From positions 124,001 to 188,000 of the forward strand of contig JACKEO010000003.1 in assembly GCA_020632955.1 (NCBI GenBank): a DNA stretch of 64,000 nt, given 5' to 3'. The DNA is from Alphaproteobacteria bacterium (GTDB lineage Bacteria; Myxococcota_A; UBA796; GCA-2862545). The position numbers were made by a program, and so were the translations under genes. Below, one piece after another: positions 33,857-41,767 of the stretch; within the stretch, counting starts at the first letter, position 1, and every line of letters starts with the position of its first letter. Below the pieces are notes generated by a model. That model saw only the letters and a program-made list of their open reading frames with translations, was not told where the DNA came from and did not search any database.

Positions 33857-36328
33857 TCAGGGCGTGGGTGCCGCGGGGCGGGAGGGATCGAGGAAGTCGC
33901 GGACGGCGCCGAGCACGCGGGTCCAGGGACCCTTGACCCGGCGTGCCGGCGGCAGGGCGGCCAGCAGGACCCGTCCGTACCGGCGCTCGTGGACGCGCGC
34001 GTCGAGCAGGAGCACGACACCCCGATCGGCGCGGGAGCGGAGCAGGCGACCGTAGCCCTGTCGCAGCCGGAGCACCGCCGACGGCAGCGTGAGCGCGGCG
34101 AAGGGGTCCTGGCCCCGGCTCGCGAGGCGCTCGTGTCGGGCCTGCCAGAGCGGGTCGGTGGGCACCCGGAAGGGCAGGCGCGGGATGATGACGAGGCGCA
34201 GGGCGTCGCCCTTCACGCTCACGCCCTCCCAGAAGCTGTCGGTGCCCACCAGCACCGCGCGCGGTTCGCGGCGGAAGCGGTCGAGCAGGGTGGGGCGGGG
34301 CAGGGTGCCCTGGGCGAGCACCGTGGCGCCGGGGCCCAGCGTGCTGCGCAGCGCGGCCGCGTAGGCGTCGACGGCCCGGTAGGACGTGCAGAGCACGAAG
34401 GCACCGCCGCCGCTGGCCTCCACCGCGTCCACCACCATCCGCGCCGACGCCCGGAGCCAGTGCGGGTCCGTAGGCGAGGGCGGGTCCGTCGGCAGCCCGA
34501 GGATCGCCTGGTGGAAGTGGTCGAAGGGCGAGGGGAGCGCCAGCTCCGCGGAGCGCTCCAGGCCCACCCGGCTGCGCCAGAAGCGGAAGTCCCCGGCCAC
34601 CGACAGCGTGGCCGAGGTGGCCACCGCGCCGGGCAGCGCCGTCCAGAGCATGCGCGACAGGGCCGGCGCCACGTCGATCGGGGCGGCGCGCACCACGGCC
34701 TGCGGGCGATCGCCCCGTCGCTGCGCCAGCTCGATCCAGCGTGCCTGCGCGGCGGACCGGTCGGGATCCGGCTCGGCGACGAAGGCCTGCAGGGTGGTGG
34801 CGTGACCGGCCAGCCGTCGTTGCGCCCGTTGCACGTCGAGCATCGGCTGGGCCTCCGCCGTGGGGAGCCGGTGACCCTCCAGGGCGTCCACCGCGCGGGC
34901 CAGCAGGCCCGACACCTCGGCCAGGGTGCGGCTCAGGGCCGAGAGCTGCGGCACCACCAGCTCCCGCCACTCGGGCTCGGCGACGTAGGCGGTGTCGACC
35001 CGACGCGCCGGCTGGTCGGGGGACAGCACGCCCGCCAGCTCCCCCAGCGCCTGGTCGGCCGCGGCGGGGAGCGCCTCGGCGGTGTGCAGCGCCTCCACGC
35101 TCGCCGTGCGCACCCGCTCGCGCACGTCGCCCGGCAGCGTGTCGACCCGGTCCAGGGCGGCGTCGAGGCGGGCCAGCGCACCCGGCTTGCGGCCGCGGTC
35201 CAGCAGCGGCGCCACCGCGCGTCGCACGGCGAGGGCCGACACCGCGCTCGCCGCCAGACCGGTCCCGGCCTCCTCGAGGTGGTGGGCCTCGTCGAGCACC
35301 ACCCGACGGTAGGCCGGCAGCAGCCCATGCCCGGCGTCCTCCCGCAGGGCGAGGTCGGCCATGAGCAGCGCGTGGTTCACCACCACCACGTGGGCGCCCG
35401 CGGCGCGCCGGCGGGCCTCGTAGAAGTGGCAGCTGTCGTGGTGCGGGCAGCGCAGGCGGAGCGTGAGATCCGTGTCGGACTCCACGCGCTCCCACACCTC
35501 CGGCGGCACGGCGAAGGACAGGTCGCTGCGGCTGCCGAGGTCGGTGGTGCCCGACCAGGCGACGAGGGCGCCCAGGGCCTCGCGCGCCTCGTCCGGCAGC
35601 TCCTCCTGCTCGTCCACGGCCAGGCCGAGGCGGCGCTTGCAGAGGTAGTTGCCGCGCCCCTCCAGCACGGCCGTGCGCACCTCGAGCCCCGCGCGCCCCA
35701 GCACGCGCAGGTCGGTGGACAGGAGCTGGGCCTGCAGCGCCCGGGTGTGGGTGGCGATCACCACCTTGGCGTCATTCGCCAGCGCCCAGAGGGCCGCGGG
35801 GACCAGGTAGGCCAGGGACTTGCCGGTGCCGGTGCCCGCCTCCACCACGAGCGGGCGGCCCTCGTCCAGCGCCGCGCCCACGGCGAGCGCCATCTCGAGC
35901 TGCGGCTCGCGCACCTCCGCCCCCGGGAAGGCGGCGGGGAGCTGCTCGCGGAAGAAGCGCTCGATGGGCTCCCGGCCCACCGTGGCCGGGGTGGGGTCCC
36001 AGGGCTCCACCACCCAGCGTGCGCGGCTGGCCTCGTCGTCGACGATGACGAAGCCCACGCCGTCCTCGCTGTAGCGGGCGGCGAGGGCCAGGTCGGGGTC
36101 GGAGGGCTCGAGCACGCCGGAGGGATGGTTGTGGATCACCACCTGGCCGGCGCGCGGCCGACCCAGGATGGCGAGCACCTTGTCGGCGGTGCCACGGGCG
36201 CAGACCACCACCTCGGTGACGTGCCCGCGCACCACCTCGCCCACGGCGAAGACCTCGACGCCACCCGCCTCCGCGATGGCCTCGCGCAGGGCGTCGGCGG
36301 CCGCGGGGTGCAGGCGGCTGCCGCTCAC
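33857..36328 (-). CDS. JAB/RadC-like domain fused to DinG-type DNA helicase
   Basis: This 823-residue protein has an N-terminal JAB/MPN fold (about residues 10-110) with the metal motif H66-N-H68-PSG and a following SDPD. It is related to RadC and JAMM proteases. A DinG/XPD-family superfamily 2 helicase follows: Walker A AGTGTGKS (Lys170), THTRALQAQLL, VVLDEAHHLEE, SATLS and the final QGYGRLLRSRADRG. Of the four Fe-S cysteines usual in DinG, I can place only three, NYLC and the pair in CPHHDSC, so the cluster may be altered. The GTG overlaps the RNase Z stop as GTGA. Confidence 0.87.
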   Translation of the reverse strand: MSGSRLHPAAADALREAIAEAGGVEVFAVGEVVRGHVTEVVVCARGTADKVLAILGRPRAGQVVIHNHPSGVLEPSDPDLALAARYSEDGVGFVIVDDEASRARWVVEPWDPTPATVGREPIERFFREQLPAAFPGAEVREPQLEMALAVGAALDEGRPLVVEAGTGTGKSLAYLVPAALWALANDAKVVIATHTRALQAQLLSTDLRVLGRAGLEVRTAVLEGRGNYLCKRRLGLAVDEQEELPDEAREALGALVAWSGTTDLGSRSDLSFAVPPEVWERVESDTDLTLRLRCPHHDSCHFYEARRRAAGAHVVVVNHALLMADLALREDAGHGLLPAYRRVVLDEAHHLEEAGTGLAASAVSALAVRRAVAPLLDRGRKPGALARLDAALDRVDTLPGDVRERVRTASVEALHTAEALPAAADQALGELAGVLSPDQPARRVDTAYVAEPEWRELVVPQLSALSRTLAEVSGLLARAVDALEGHRLPTAEAQPMLDVQRAQRRLAGHATTLQAFVAEPDPDRSAAQARWIELAQRRGDRPQAVVRAAPIDVAPALSRMLWTALPGAVATSATLSVAGDFRFWRSRVGLERSAELALPSPFDHFHQAILGLPTDPPSPTDPHWLRASARMVVDAVEASGGGAFVLCTSYRAVDAYAAALRSTLGPGATVLAQGTLPRPTLLDRFRREPRAVLVGTDSFWEGVSVKGDALRLVIIPRLPFRVPTDPLWQARHERLASRGQDPFAALTLPSAVLRLRQGYGRLLRSRADRGVVLLLDARVHERRYGRVLLAALPPARRVKGPWTRVLGAVRDFLDPSRPAAPTP

Positions 36329-37242
36329 GCCGACCGCCGCCCCGGCACGTCGACCCGCAGCAGGTCCGTGGCGGCCACCACGTCGTCGTGGAAGCGGCCG
36401 GCCTGCTCGAGGAAGGGGGCGTCGAGCGGGTAGCGCTGGCTGAAGTGCGTGAGCACCAGCCGTCGTGCCCCCGCCGCGGCGGCCAGCCTGCCCGCGTCCG
36501 CGGCGGTCATGTGCCCGTACTCGTGGGCCTCGCGCTCGTCCTCCTGCAGGAAGGTGCTCTCGCAGATCAGCAGGTCGACGTCGGCGGCGAGCGTCTCGGC
36601 CGCGGCGCAGGGGCGCGTGTCCATGAGGAAGGCCACCTTCTGGCCGGCGCGCGGCGTGGCCACGTCGGCGAGGCGCACGGTGCGGCCGTCGACCCGCACC
36701 TCGCCGTCGCGCTTGAGCTCGCCCACGGCCCGGCCCACCACGCCTGCAGCCCGGGCCGCGTCCGCGTCCACCGTCCACCCGTCGGGCTCCTCCAGGCGGT
36801 AGCCCCATGCGGGCGCGGTGTGCTCGAGCTTCGCGGTGTGCACCACCAGCGTGTCGTCGACGTGCACCGGTCCGTCCACGTCGTGGGGCACCGGTCGGAT
36901 GTCGGACTTGTCGAGGTAGATCGACGCGCGCCGGAGGCGGTCGAAGTAGGCCCGACCGCTCTGGGGGAAGTGCACCGACACGGGGTGCGGGACCTCGTCC
37001 AGGCTGATGCGTTGCAGCACGCCGGGCAGGCCCAGGCAGTGGTCGCCGTGGAAGTGGGTGAGGCAGATGCGGTGGATCTGCGTGGCGCTCACGCCGGCCC
37101 GCGTCATCTGGCGCTGGGTGCCCTCGCCGGGGTCGAACAGCACGCCCTGGCCGTCCCACAGCAGCAGGTAGCCGTTGTGGTTGCGGTACTTGGTGGGCAC
37201 CTGGCTGGCGGTGCCGAGGACGACGAGCTGGCGGAGGGACAC
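36325..37242 (-). CDS. rnz: Ribonuclease Z
   Basis: This 305-residue metallo-beta-lactamase-fold endonuclease trims tRNA 3' ends. THFHGDHCLGLPG is the zinc motif, and FLMDTR, LICESTF and LVLTHFSQRY supply the other ligands. LVVLGTASQVPTKYRNHNGYLL is the typical N-terminus. Neither tRNA gene in this window encodes CCA, which fits a need for RNase Z processing. The GTG start lies about 26 bases after a GCTAGAC promoter-like word. Its stop overlaps the helicase start. Confidence 0.93.
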   Translation of the reverse strand: MSLRQLVVLGTASQVPTKYRNHNGYLLLWDGQGVLFDPGEGTQRQMTRAGVSATQIHRICLTHFHGDHCLGLPGVLQRISLDEVPHPVSVHFPQSGRAYFDRLRRASIYLDKSDIRPVPHDVDGPVHVDDTLVVHTAKLEHTAPAWGYRLEEPDGWTVDADAARAAGVVGRAVGELKRDGEVRVDGRTVRLADVATPRAGQKVAFLMDTRPCAAAETLAADVDLLICESTFLQEDEREAHEYGHMTAADAGRLAAAAGARRLVLTHFSQRYPLDAPFLEQAGRFHDDVVAATDLLRVDVPGRRSA

Positions 37243-37326
37243 GCGGGCTCCGGGGCGCCGACCCGTCTAGCCCGACGGCGCCGGGTCGCCTCGCCGCCGT
37301 GCGGGGGCGGGGTAGGGGAGCCGGCC

Positions 37327-38409
37327 GTGGACACCGCCCCGCCCGAGCTCCTCCGGGAGCGCCTGCTGCCCTGGTACCGCGCGGTCGCGCGCGACCTGCC
37401 GTGGCGTCGTCGGCCCACGCCCTACCAGGTGCTGCTGTCGGAGCTGATGCTCCAGCAGACCCGCGTGGAGACGGTGATCCCGTACTTCGAGCGCTTCGTC
37501 GCGCGCTGGCCCACGCTGGAGGCGCTCGCTGCGGCCTCCGACGAGGAGGTGCTCGGGGCGTGGGCGGGTCTCGGCTACTACCGGCGCGCCCGGAGCCTGC
37601 TGGCGGCGGCGCGGGCGGCACGGGATCGGGGCGGGCTGCCGCGAGACCCGGACGCGCTGCGCAGGCTGCCCGGGGTGGGGCCGTACACGGCGGGGGCCAT
37701 CGCCTCCATCGCCCACGGGGTGCCGGCCGCTGCCGTGGACGGCAACGTGGAGCGGGTCCTCTGCCGGGTGGACGGCGTGCACGACGATCCCCGGCGCGCG
37801 GCGGCGCGTCGGGCGCTCACGGCCCGCGCCGAGGCGATCACCGCGCCCGGGGTCGCCGGCGAGGTGACCCAGGCGCTGATGGAGCTGGGCGCCACGGTGT
37901 GCACGCCGCGCCGCCCGCGCTGCGACCGGTGTCCGTGGTCCGACGCCTGCGTGGCGCGCGCGGCGGGCGAGGCCGAGCAGCTCCCGCGTCTGCCCGCCCG
38001 CAAGGCCCCCCGGGCCGAGGAGGGCGTGGCCGGCCTGCTCGTCGACGAGGGACGGGTGCTGCTCGGGCAGCGTCCGCCGGGCCTGCTGGGGGGTCTGTGG
38101 GAGCCGGTGCTCGGGCAGGGCGTGCCGCGCACCGCGGCTGCGATCCGCGACGTGTTCGCGGCCCGCACCGGCCTGACGGTCGAGGTGACCGGCGCGCTGG
38201 GCGAGGTGCGCCACGTCTTCACCCACCGGGTGCTCACGCTCGACGTGCACGCGGTGCGCCGCGTGGGCGGCCGGCTGCGGGGCGACGGGTCCTACGAGGC
38301 CCTCGCCTGGGCCGATCTCGAGGCGCCGGGCCTGCCGCTGTCGGTCCTCGCGCGCAAGCTCCTGGCGTGTGGGGCGCGGTCCCCGTCCCCTGTGGCCGCC
38401 GACCGGTGA
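37327..38409 (+). CDS. mutY: A/G-specific adenine glycosylase MutY
   Basis: This 360-residue base-excision repair enzyme removes adenine opposite 8-oxoguanine. The HhH-GPD domain has LPWRRRPTPYQVLLSELMLQ, the helix-hairpin-helix LRRLPGVGPYTAGAIAS and catalytic Asp in VDGNVERVL. The Fe-S loop is C-x6-C-x2-C-x5-C (CTPRRPRCDRCPWSDAC). A C-terminal NUDIX-like domain follows that recognises 8-oxoG, including HVFTHRVLTLDVHAV. The GTG start follows GGGGAG, with a GGTAGGGG word 13 bases upstream. Confidence 0.94.
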   Translation: MDTAPPELLRERLLPWYRAVARDLPWRRRPTPYQVLLSELMLQQTRVETVIPYFERFVARWPTLEALAAASDEEVLGAWAGLGYYRRARSLLAAARAARDRGGLPRDPDALRRLPGVGPYTAGAIASIAHGVPAAAVDGNVERVLCRVDGVHDDPRRAAARRALTARAEAITAPGVAGEVTQALMELGATVCTPRRPRCDRCPWSDACVARAAGEAEQLPRLPARKAPRAEEGVAGLLVDEGRVLLGQRPPGLLGGLWEPVLGQGVPRTAAAIRDVFAARTGLTVEVTGALGEVRHVFTHRVLTLDVHAVRRVGGRLRGDGSYEALAWADLEAPGLPLSVLARKLLACGARSPSPVAADR

Positions 38410-38497
38410 CCTCGCGCCGGTGTCCGCCTCGTCCCGTCCGGTCGGAGCGGAGCGACGCTCGCCGCGGGCGGTGCTACCTCCCCGAGGTGGAGGCAGG

Positions 38498-39217
38498 ATG
38501 TCCGCCGCGTCGGTGGTCGTGATCGGCAACGAGATCCTGACCGGCAAGTTCGCCGACGAGAACGGCCCCTACTTCGTGCGTCGCTTCCGCACGCTCGGCG
38601 TCGATCTCGTCCGGCTCGTGGTGATCCGCGACGTGGTGGACGAGATCGCCGACGAGGTGGCCCGCTGCGCCCAGGGCGCCGATCACGTCTTCACCACCGG
38701 GGGCGTCGGACCCACCCACGACGACCGCACCTTCGAGGGGGTGGCGGCCGCCTTCGACCTTCCGCTGCGCGTCGATCCCCGCCTGGTGGAGATCATGGAG
38801 GGCTTCGGCATGGAGGCCACCGACGCGAACCTGCGCATGGCCACCGTGCCCGAGGGCGCCGAGCTCGTGCTGCACCCCACCATGCCCTACCCGGTGATCC
38901 GCGTACGGAACGTCTGGGTGCTCCCCGGTGTCCCCCAGCTCGTGAAGCAGAAGTTCGAGGTCATCGCGCCCCAGCTCGCCGGCGAGGCCGTGCGCTGCGT
39001 GCGGATCTACGCCAACGACCACGAGAGCGAGGTCGCCTCCCTGCTGGCAGGGGCCCAGGCGGCCCATCCGGCCGTGGAGATCGGCTCCTACCCGCGCTTC
39101 CACGGGCGGGATCACCGTCTGATCGTCACGCTGGAGGCGCGGGACGAGGTGGCGCTGGCCGCTGCCGTGGAGCGGGTCCGCCAGGGGCTCGACGTGGTCC
39201 GCCTCGAGGGTCCCTGA
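38498..39217 (+). CDS. CinA N-terminal / MoCF-type domain protein
   Basis: This 239-residue protein matches the molybdopterin-binding-like domain of CinA: VVVIGNEILTGKFADENGPY, FTTGGVGPTHDDRTFEG and WVLPGVPQLVK. The C-terminal nicotinamide-nucleotide amidohydrolase domain of full CinA is absent. Proteins of this short type have been proposed as ADP-ribose or nucleotide pyrophosphatases, but function here is not demonstrable. The ATG has AGGTGGAGG upstream and its stop overlaps the next start (TGATG). Confidence 0.88.
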   Translation: MSAASVVVIGNEILTGKFADENGPYFVRRFRTLGVDLVRLVVIRDVVDEIADEVARCAQGADHVFTTGGVGPTHDDRTFEGVAAAFDLPLRVDPRLVEIMEGFGMEATDANLRMATVPEGAELVLHPTMPYPVIRVRNVWVLPGVPQLVKQKFEVIAPQLAGEAVRCVRIYANDHESEVASLLAGAQAAHPAVEIGSYPRFHGRDHRLIVTLEARDEVALAAAVERVRQGLDVVRLEGP

Positions 39218-40701
39218 TGGCTGCGCGCTACGCGCTCTTCGCCACGGCCTTCCTCCACGACGTGCAGGTGGACGAGGTGCGCGTGCCGGTGGGGCGGGGG
39301 CTGCTCGTGGGCAGGGAGGGCCAGATGCGCCTCCCCGTGCCCGAGGGCGCGCCCTTCGTGGCCCAGGCGCGCTGGGTGGACGGCGACCGCGTGGAGGTCA
39401 CCGACGGCAGCGGGGCCGCGCACGACCTGGCGCCCGACGACAGCCTCGACGTGCGCCTCGGCCCCCTGCGCGTGCACCTCCAGCTCGTGCGGCAGTTCGC
39501 GCTGCGCCGCACCCACCCGATCGCGGTCTACGGCAGCCTCGCCTGGCTGCTCACCGTGCTCGCCAGCACGCTGGTGGTGCTGCAGGTGGAGGTGGTGGAG
39601 CGGAACCTGTGCCCGTGGTTCGGCGTGGCCTGCCCGCGGCCCGCGGTGCACGACACCGACAGCTGGAACGCCGAGTACCTCGCCCGGCTGCTCCGCGAGG
39701 ACTACGGCGGCGAGGCGGACGGCGAGATCGTCACCGAGCCGCCCGACCAGGGGCGTCGGGTGCCGGTGGGCTGGCTGCCCAGCGGCGATCCCACCGGGCC
39801 GCTGCACACCCTCGACGGGGCCGCCGAGACGGCGCCGGTGGCCGACAAGCAGCCCCCCCGCCCCTCGGAGGACCTCCCGCCGGCGCCCCGCGAGCGAAAG
39901 CCCGAGGCCCTGCGCACCGCACCCGTGGGCGCGCCGGTGGTGGCGCGCGAGACGCCGCCCGACGCGCCCCAGGGGGAGGCCGCCACGACCGAGGGCGTCG
40001 ACCCCGAGGAGGTGGACCCCGAGGCCGATCCGAGCCCGCCGCCGGTGGAGGAGGACGAGGGTTTCGGCATGGCCGACTGGTTCGACAGCACGCCCGAGGA
40101 GCGGGAGATCGAGCTGATGCTGCAGCTCGCGCGGCGGAAGCTGCGCATCGACCCCGACGACCCGAGCGCCCTGTCGCTGCTGGCCTACTACCAGTACCTG
40201 GCCGAGGATCTGGAGGGAGCCGAGTCCACCTACGATCGCCTCATCGAGCTCGAGCCCGACGACGCGGCCGCCTACAACAACAAGGCGCTGATCTACAAGC
40301 GCAAGGCCGAGTACGCGAAGGAGGAGGGCCTGTACCGGGCCGCCCTGTCGCTGGAGCCCGACGACACCACGGCCATGAACAACCTCGCGGTGAACCTGGG
40401 CCACCAGGGACGGTTCGAGGAGGCCCTGGCCATCATGGATCGTCTCGAGGTCCTCCTCCCCGACGACCCGTACTCCGATCTCCACCGCGCCAAGATCCAC
40501 GCGCAGATGGGCAGGATCGAGGAGTCGCTGTCCTTCCTGGACCGCGCCCTCGCGCGCATGTCCGCCCTCGACACCCTGCACCACATCGAGTTTCGGCAAG
40601 ACATCCGCGTCGATCCGAGCTTCAGTGGCATCAGGAACGATCCGAGGTTCCGAGCGATCCTCCGTCGCTACTACGGAGACGACACCCCCCTGGGGGACTG
40701 A
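39217..40701 (+). CDS. Membrane protein with FHA-like N-terminus and C-terminal TPRs
   Basis: This 494-residue protein starts with a roughly 95-residue beta-rich domain (VPVGRGLLVGREGQMRLPVP...LGPLRVHLQLVRQF) that looks FHA-like. One transmembrane helix follows (about 103-127). A long Pro/Glu/Ala-rich linker then leads to at least four TPR units (about 300-460), such as AAAYNNKALIYKRKAEYAKE and TAMNNLAVNLGHQGRFEEAL. Phosphothreonine binding is unproven because the FHA key residues are not clearly present. The next gene is a shorter protein of the same plan without TPRs. Confidence 0.72.
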   Translation: MAARYALFATAFLHDVQVDEVRVPVGRGLLVGREGQMRLPVPEGAPFVAQARWVDGDRVEVTDGSGAAHDLAPDDSLDVRLGPLRVHLQLVRQFALRRTHPIAVYGSLAWLLTVLASTLVVLQVEVVERNLCPWFGVACPRPAVHDTDSWNAEYLARLLREDYGGEADGEIVTEPPDQGRRVPVGWLPSGDPTGPLHTLDGAAETAPVADKQPPRPSEDLPPAPRERKPEALRTAPVGAPVVARETPPDAPQGEAATTEGVDPEEVDPEADPSPPPVEEDEGFGMADWFDSTPEEREIELMLQLARRKLRIDPDDPSALSLLAYYQYLAEDLEGAESTYDRLIELEPDDAAAYNNKALIYKRKAEYAKEEGLYRAALSLEPDDTTAMNNLAVNLGHQGRFEEALAIMDRLEVLLPDDPYSDLHRAKIHAQMGRIEESLSFLDRALARMSALDTLHHIEFRQDIRVDPSFSGIRNDPRFRAILRRYYGDDTPLGD

Positions 40702-40702
40702 C

Positions 40703-41194
40703 GTGAGCACCCACCTGGCCCTCGAGCTCCGCCTCCACGACGCGGTCGTGGAACACCGGATCGTGCGGCTCCGCGATGGCGCGTGGGTGGGCGATCGTGC
40801 TGATGCTGCCGTGATCTTCCCGGGCCCCGTGCTGCAGCTGCGACGTCGGGGCGATGCCTGGACGCTGGGGGGGCACCTGCTCCGCCGCGATCTGCCCGTG
40901 GTGATCGAGCTCGGTGACGTGCGCGTGCGGGCCTCCCTGGCCGAGGTCGGCAGCGCCCACGGCGTGCTCGCGCAGCTCCCCGATCCCGTGCCGATGGTGC
41001 TCACCCTCGCGCTGCTCCTGCTCGGCGCCTCCGCGGAGGTGGGTCGTCGCGTGGTCGACAGCCCCGACGTCTCGGCCCAGCTCCACGCCCTGGTGGTGGG
41101 GCAGGCCGCGCGTCCCGTGGCTGCCGAGGGCCGGTCCGAGCCACAGCCCGAGGAGCCCTGGCGCCCCGCCGTGGGGCTGTCGATCGCGCCCTGA
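40703..41194 (+). CDS. FHA-like/transmembrane protein related to preceding gene
   Basis: This 163-residue protein begins one base after the preceding stop at a GTG. Its N-terminal region (LRLHDAVVEHRIVRLRDGAWVGDRADAAV...LGDVRVRASL) parallels the start of the 39217 protein. A hydrophobic helix follows (about residues 94-116). The last 45 residues are a low-complexity tail. A shortened paralogue or partner of the upstream protein seems likely. I recognise no named family. Confidence 0.62.
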   Translation: MSTHLALELRLHDAVVEHRIVRLRDGAWVGDRADAAVIFPGPVLQLRRRGDAWTLGGHLLRRDLPVVIELGDVRVRASLAEVGSAHGVLAQLPDPVPMVLTLALLLLGASAEVGRRVVDSPDVSAQLHALVVGQAARPVAAEGRSEPQPEEPWRPAVGLSIAP

Positions 41195-41272
41195 CGGCGC
41201 GTGGCCGCCCTGGCGTGAGCCCCGCGCGCGGCGTAGGTCGCTGGCCGATGCCCTGATCAGGAGGCCCTCGGG

Positions 41273-41767
41273 ATGGCGCGCACGGCGATCTACGCGGGGT
41301 CCTTCGACCCGGTCACCCTGGGCCACCTCGACGTGATCAAGCGAGGCGCCCGCCTCTTCGACCGCCTGGTGGTCGCCGTCGGGAACAACCCCGGCAAGCG
41401 CTACCTGTTCGAGCTCGAGGAGCGGCAGCGCTTCGTGCGCGAGGCCGTGGGCGACAGCTGCCCGAACGTGGAGGTGCACGCCTTCCGCGGTCTGCTGGTG
41501 GACGCAGCGGCCCGCCTGGACGCCGACGTGGTGCTCAGGGGTCTGCGTGCCCTGTCGGACTTCGACATCGAGTTCCGGAACGGCCTCGCCAACCGCTCCC
41601 TCACCGGCATCGAGACCTTCTTCCTCCTCGCGGATCCCGCCCTGATCTACGTGTCGTCCAGCATCGTCCGCGAGATCGCCCTGCACGGCGGCGACACGTC
41701 GCACCTCGTGCCCTCGGTGGTGGTGGAGCCGCTGCGCCGCGTCTACGCCGAGGGCGCCGCGCGGTGA
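41273..41767 (+). CDS. coaD: Phosphopantetheine adenylyltransferase
   Basis: This 164-residue nucleotidyltransferase makes dephospho-CoA from phosphopantetheine and ATP. It has AIYAGSFDPVTLGHLDVIKR with the T/HxGH motif, LRGLRALSDFDIEFRNGLANR, and the closing YVSSSIVREIALHGGDTSHLVP. All family motifs are intact. A CAGGAGG site precedes the ATG. Its stop overlaps the following start as GTGA. Confidence 0.97.
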   Translation: MARTAIYAGSFDPVTLGHLDVIKRGARLFDRLVVAVGNNPGKRYLFELEERQRFVREAVGDSCPNVEVHAFRGLLVDAAARLDADVVLRGLRALSDFDIEFRNGLANRSLTGIETFFLLADPALIYVSSSIVREIALHGGDTSHLVPSVVVEPLRRVYAEGAAR

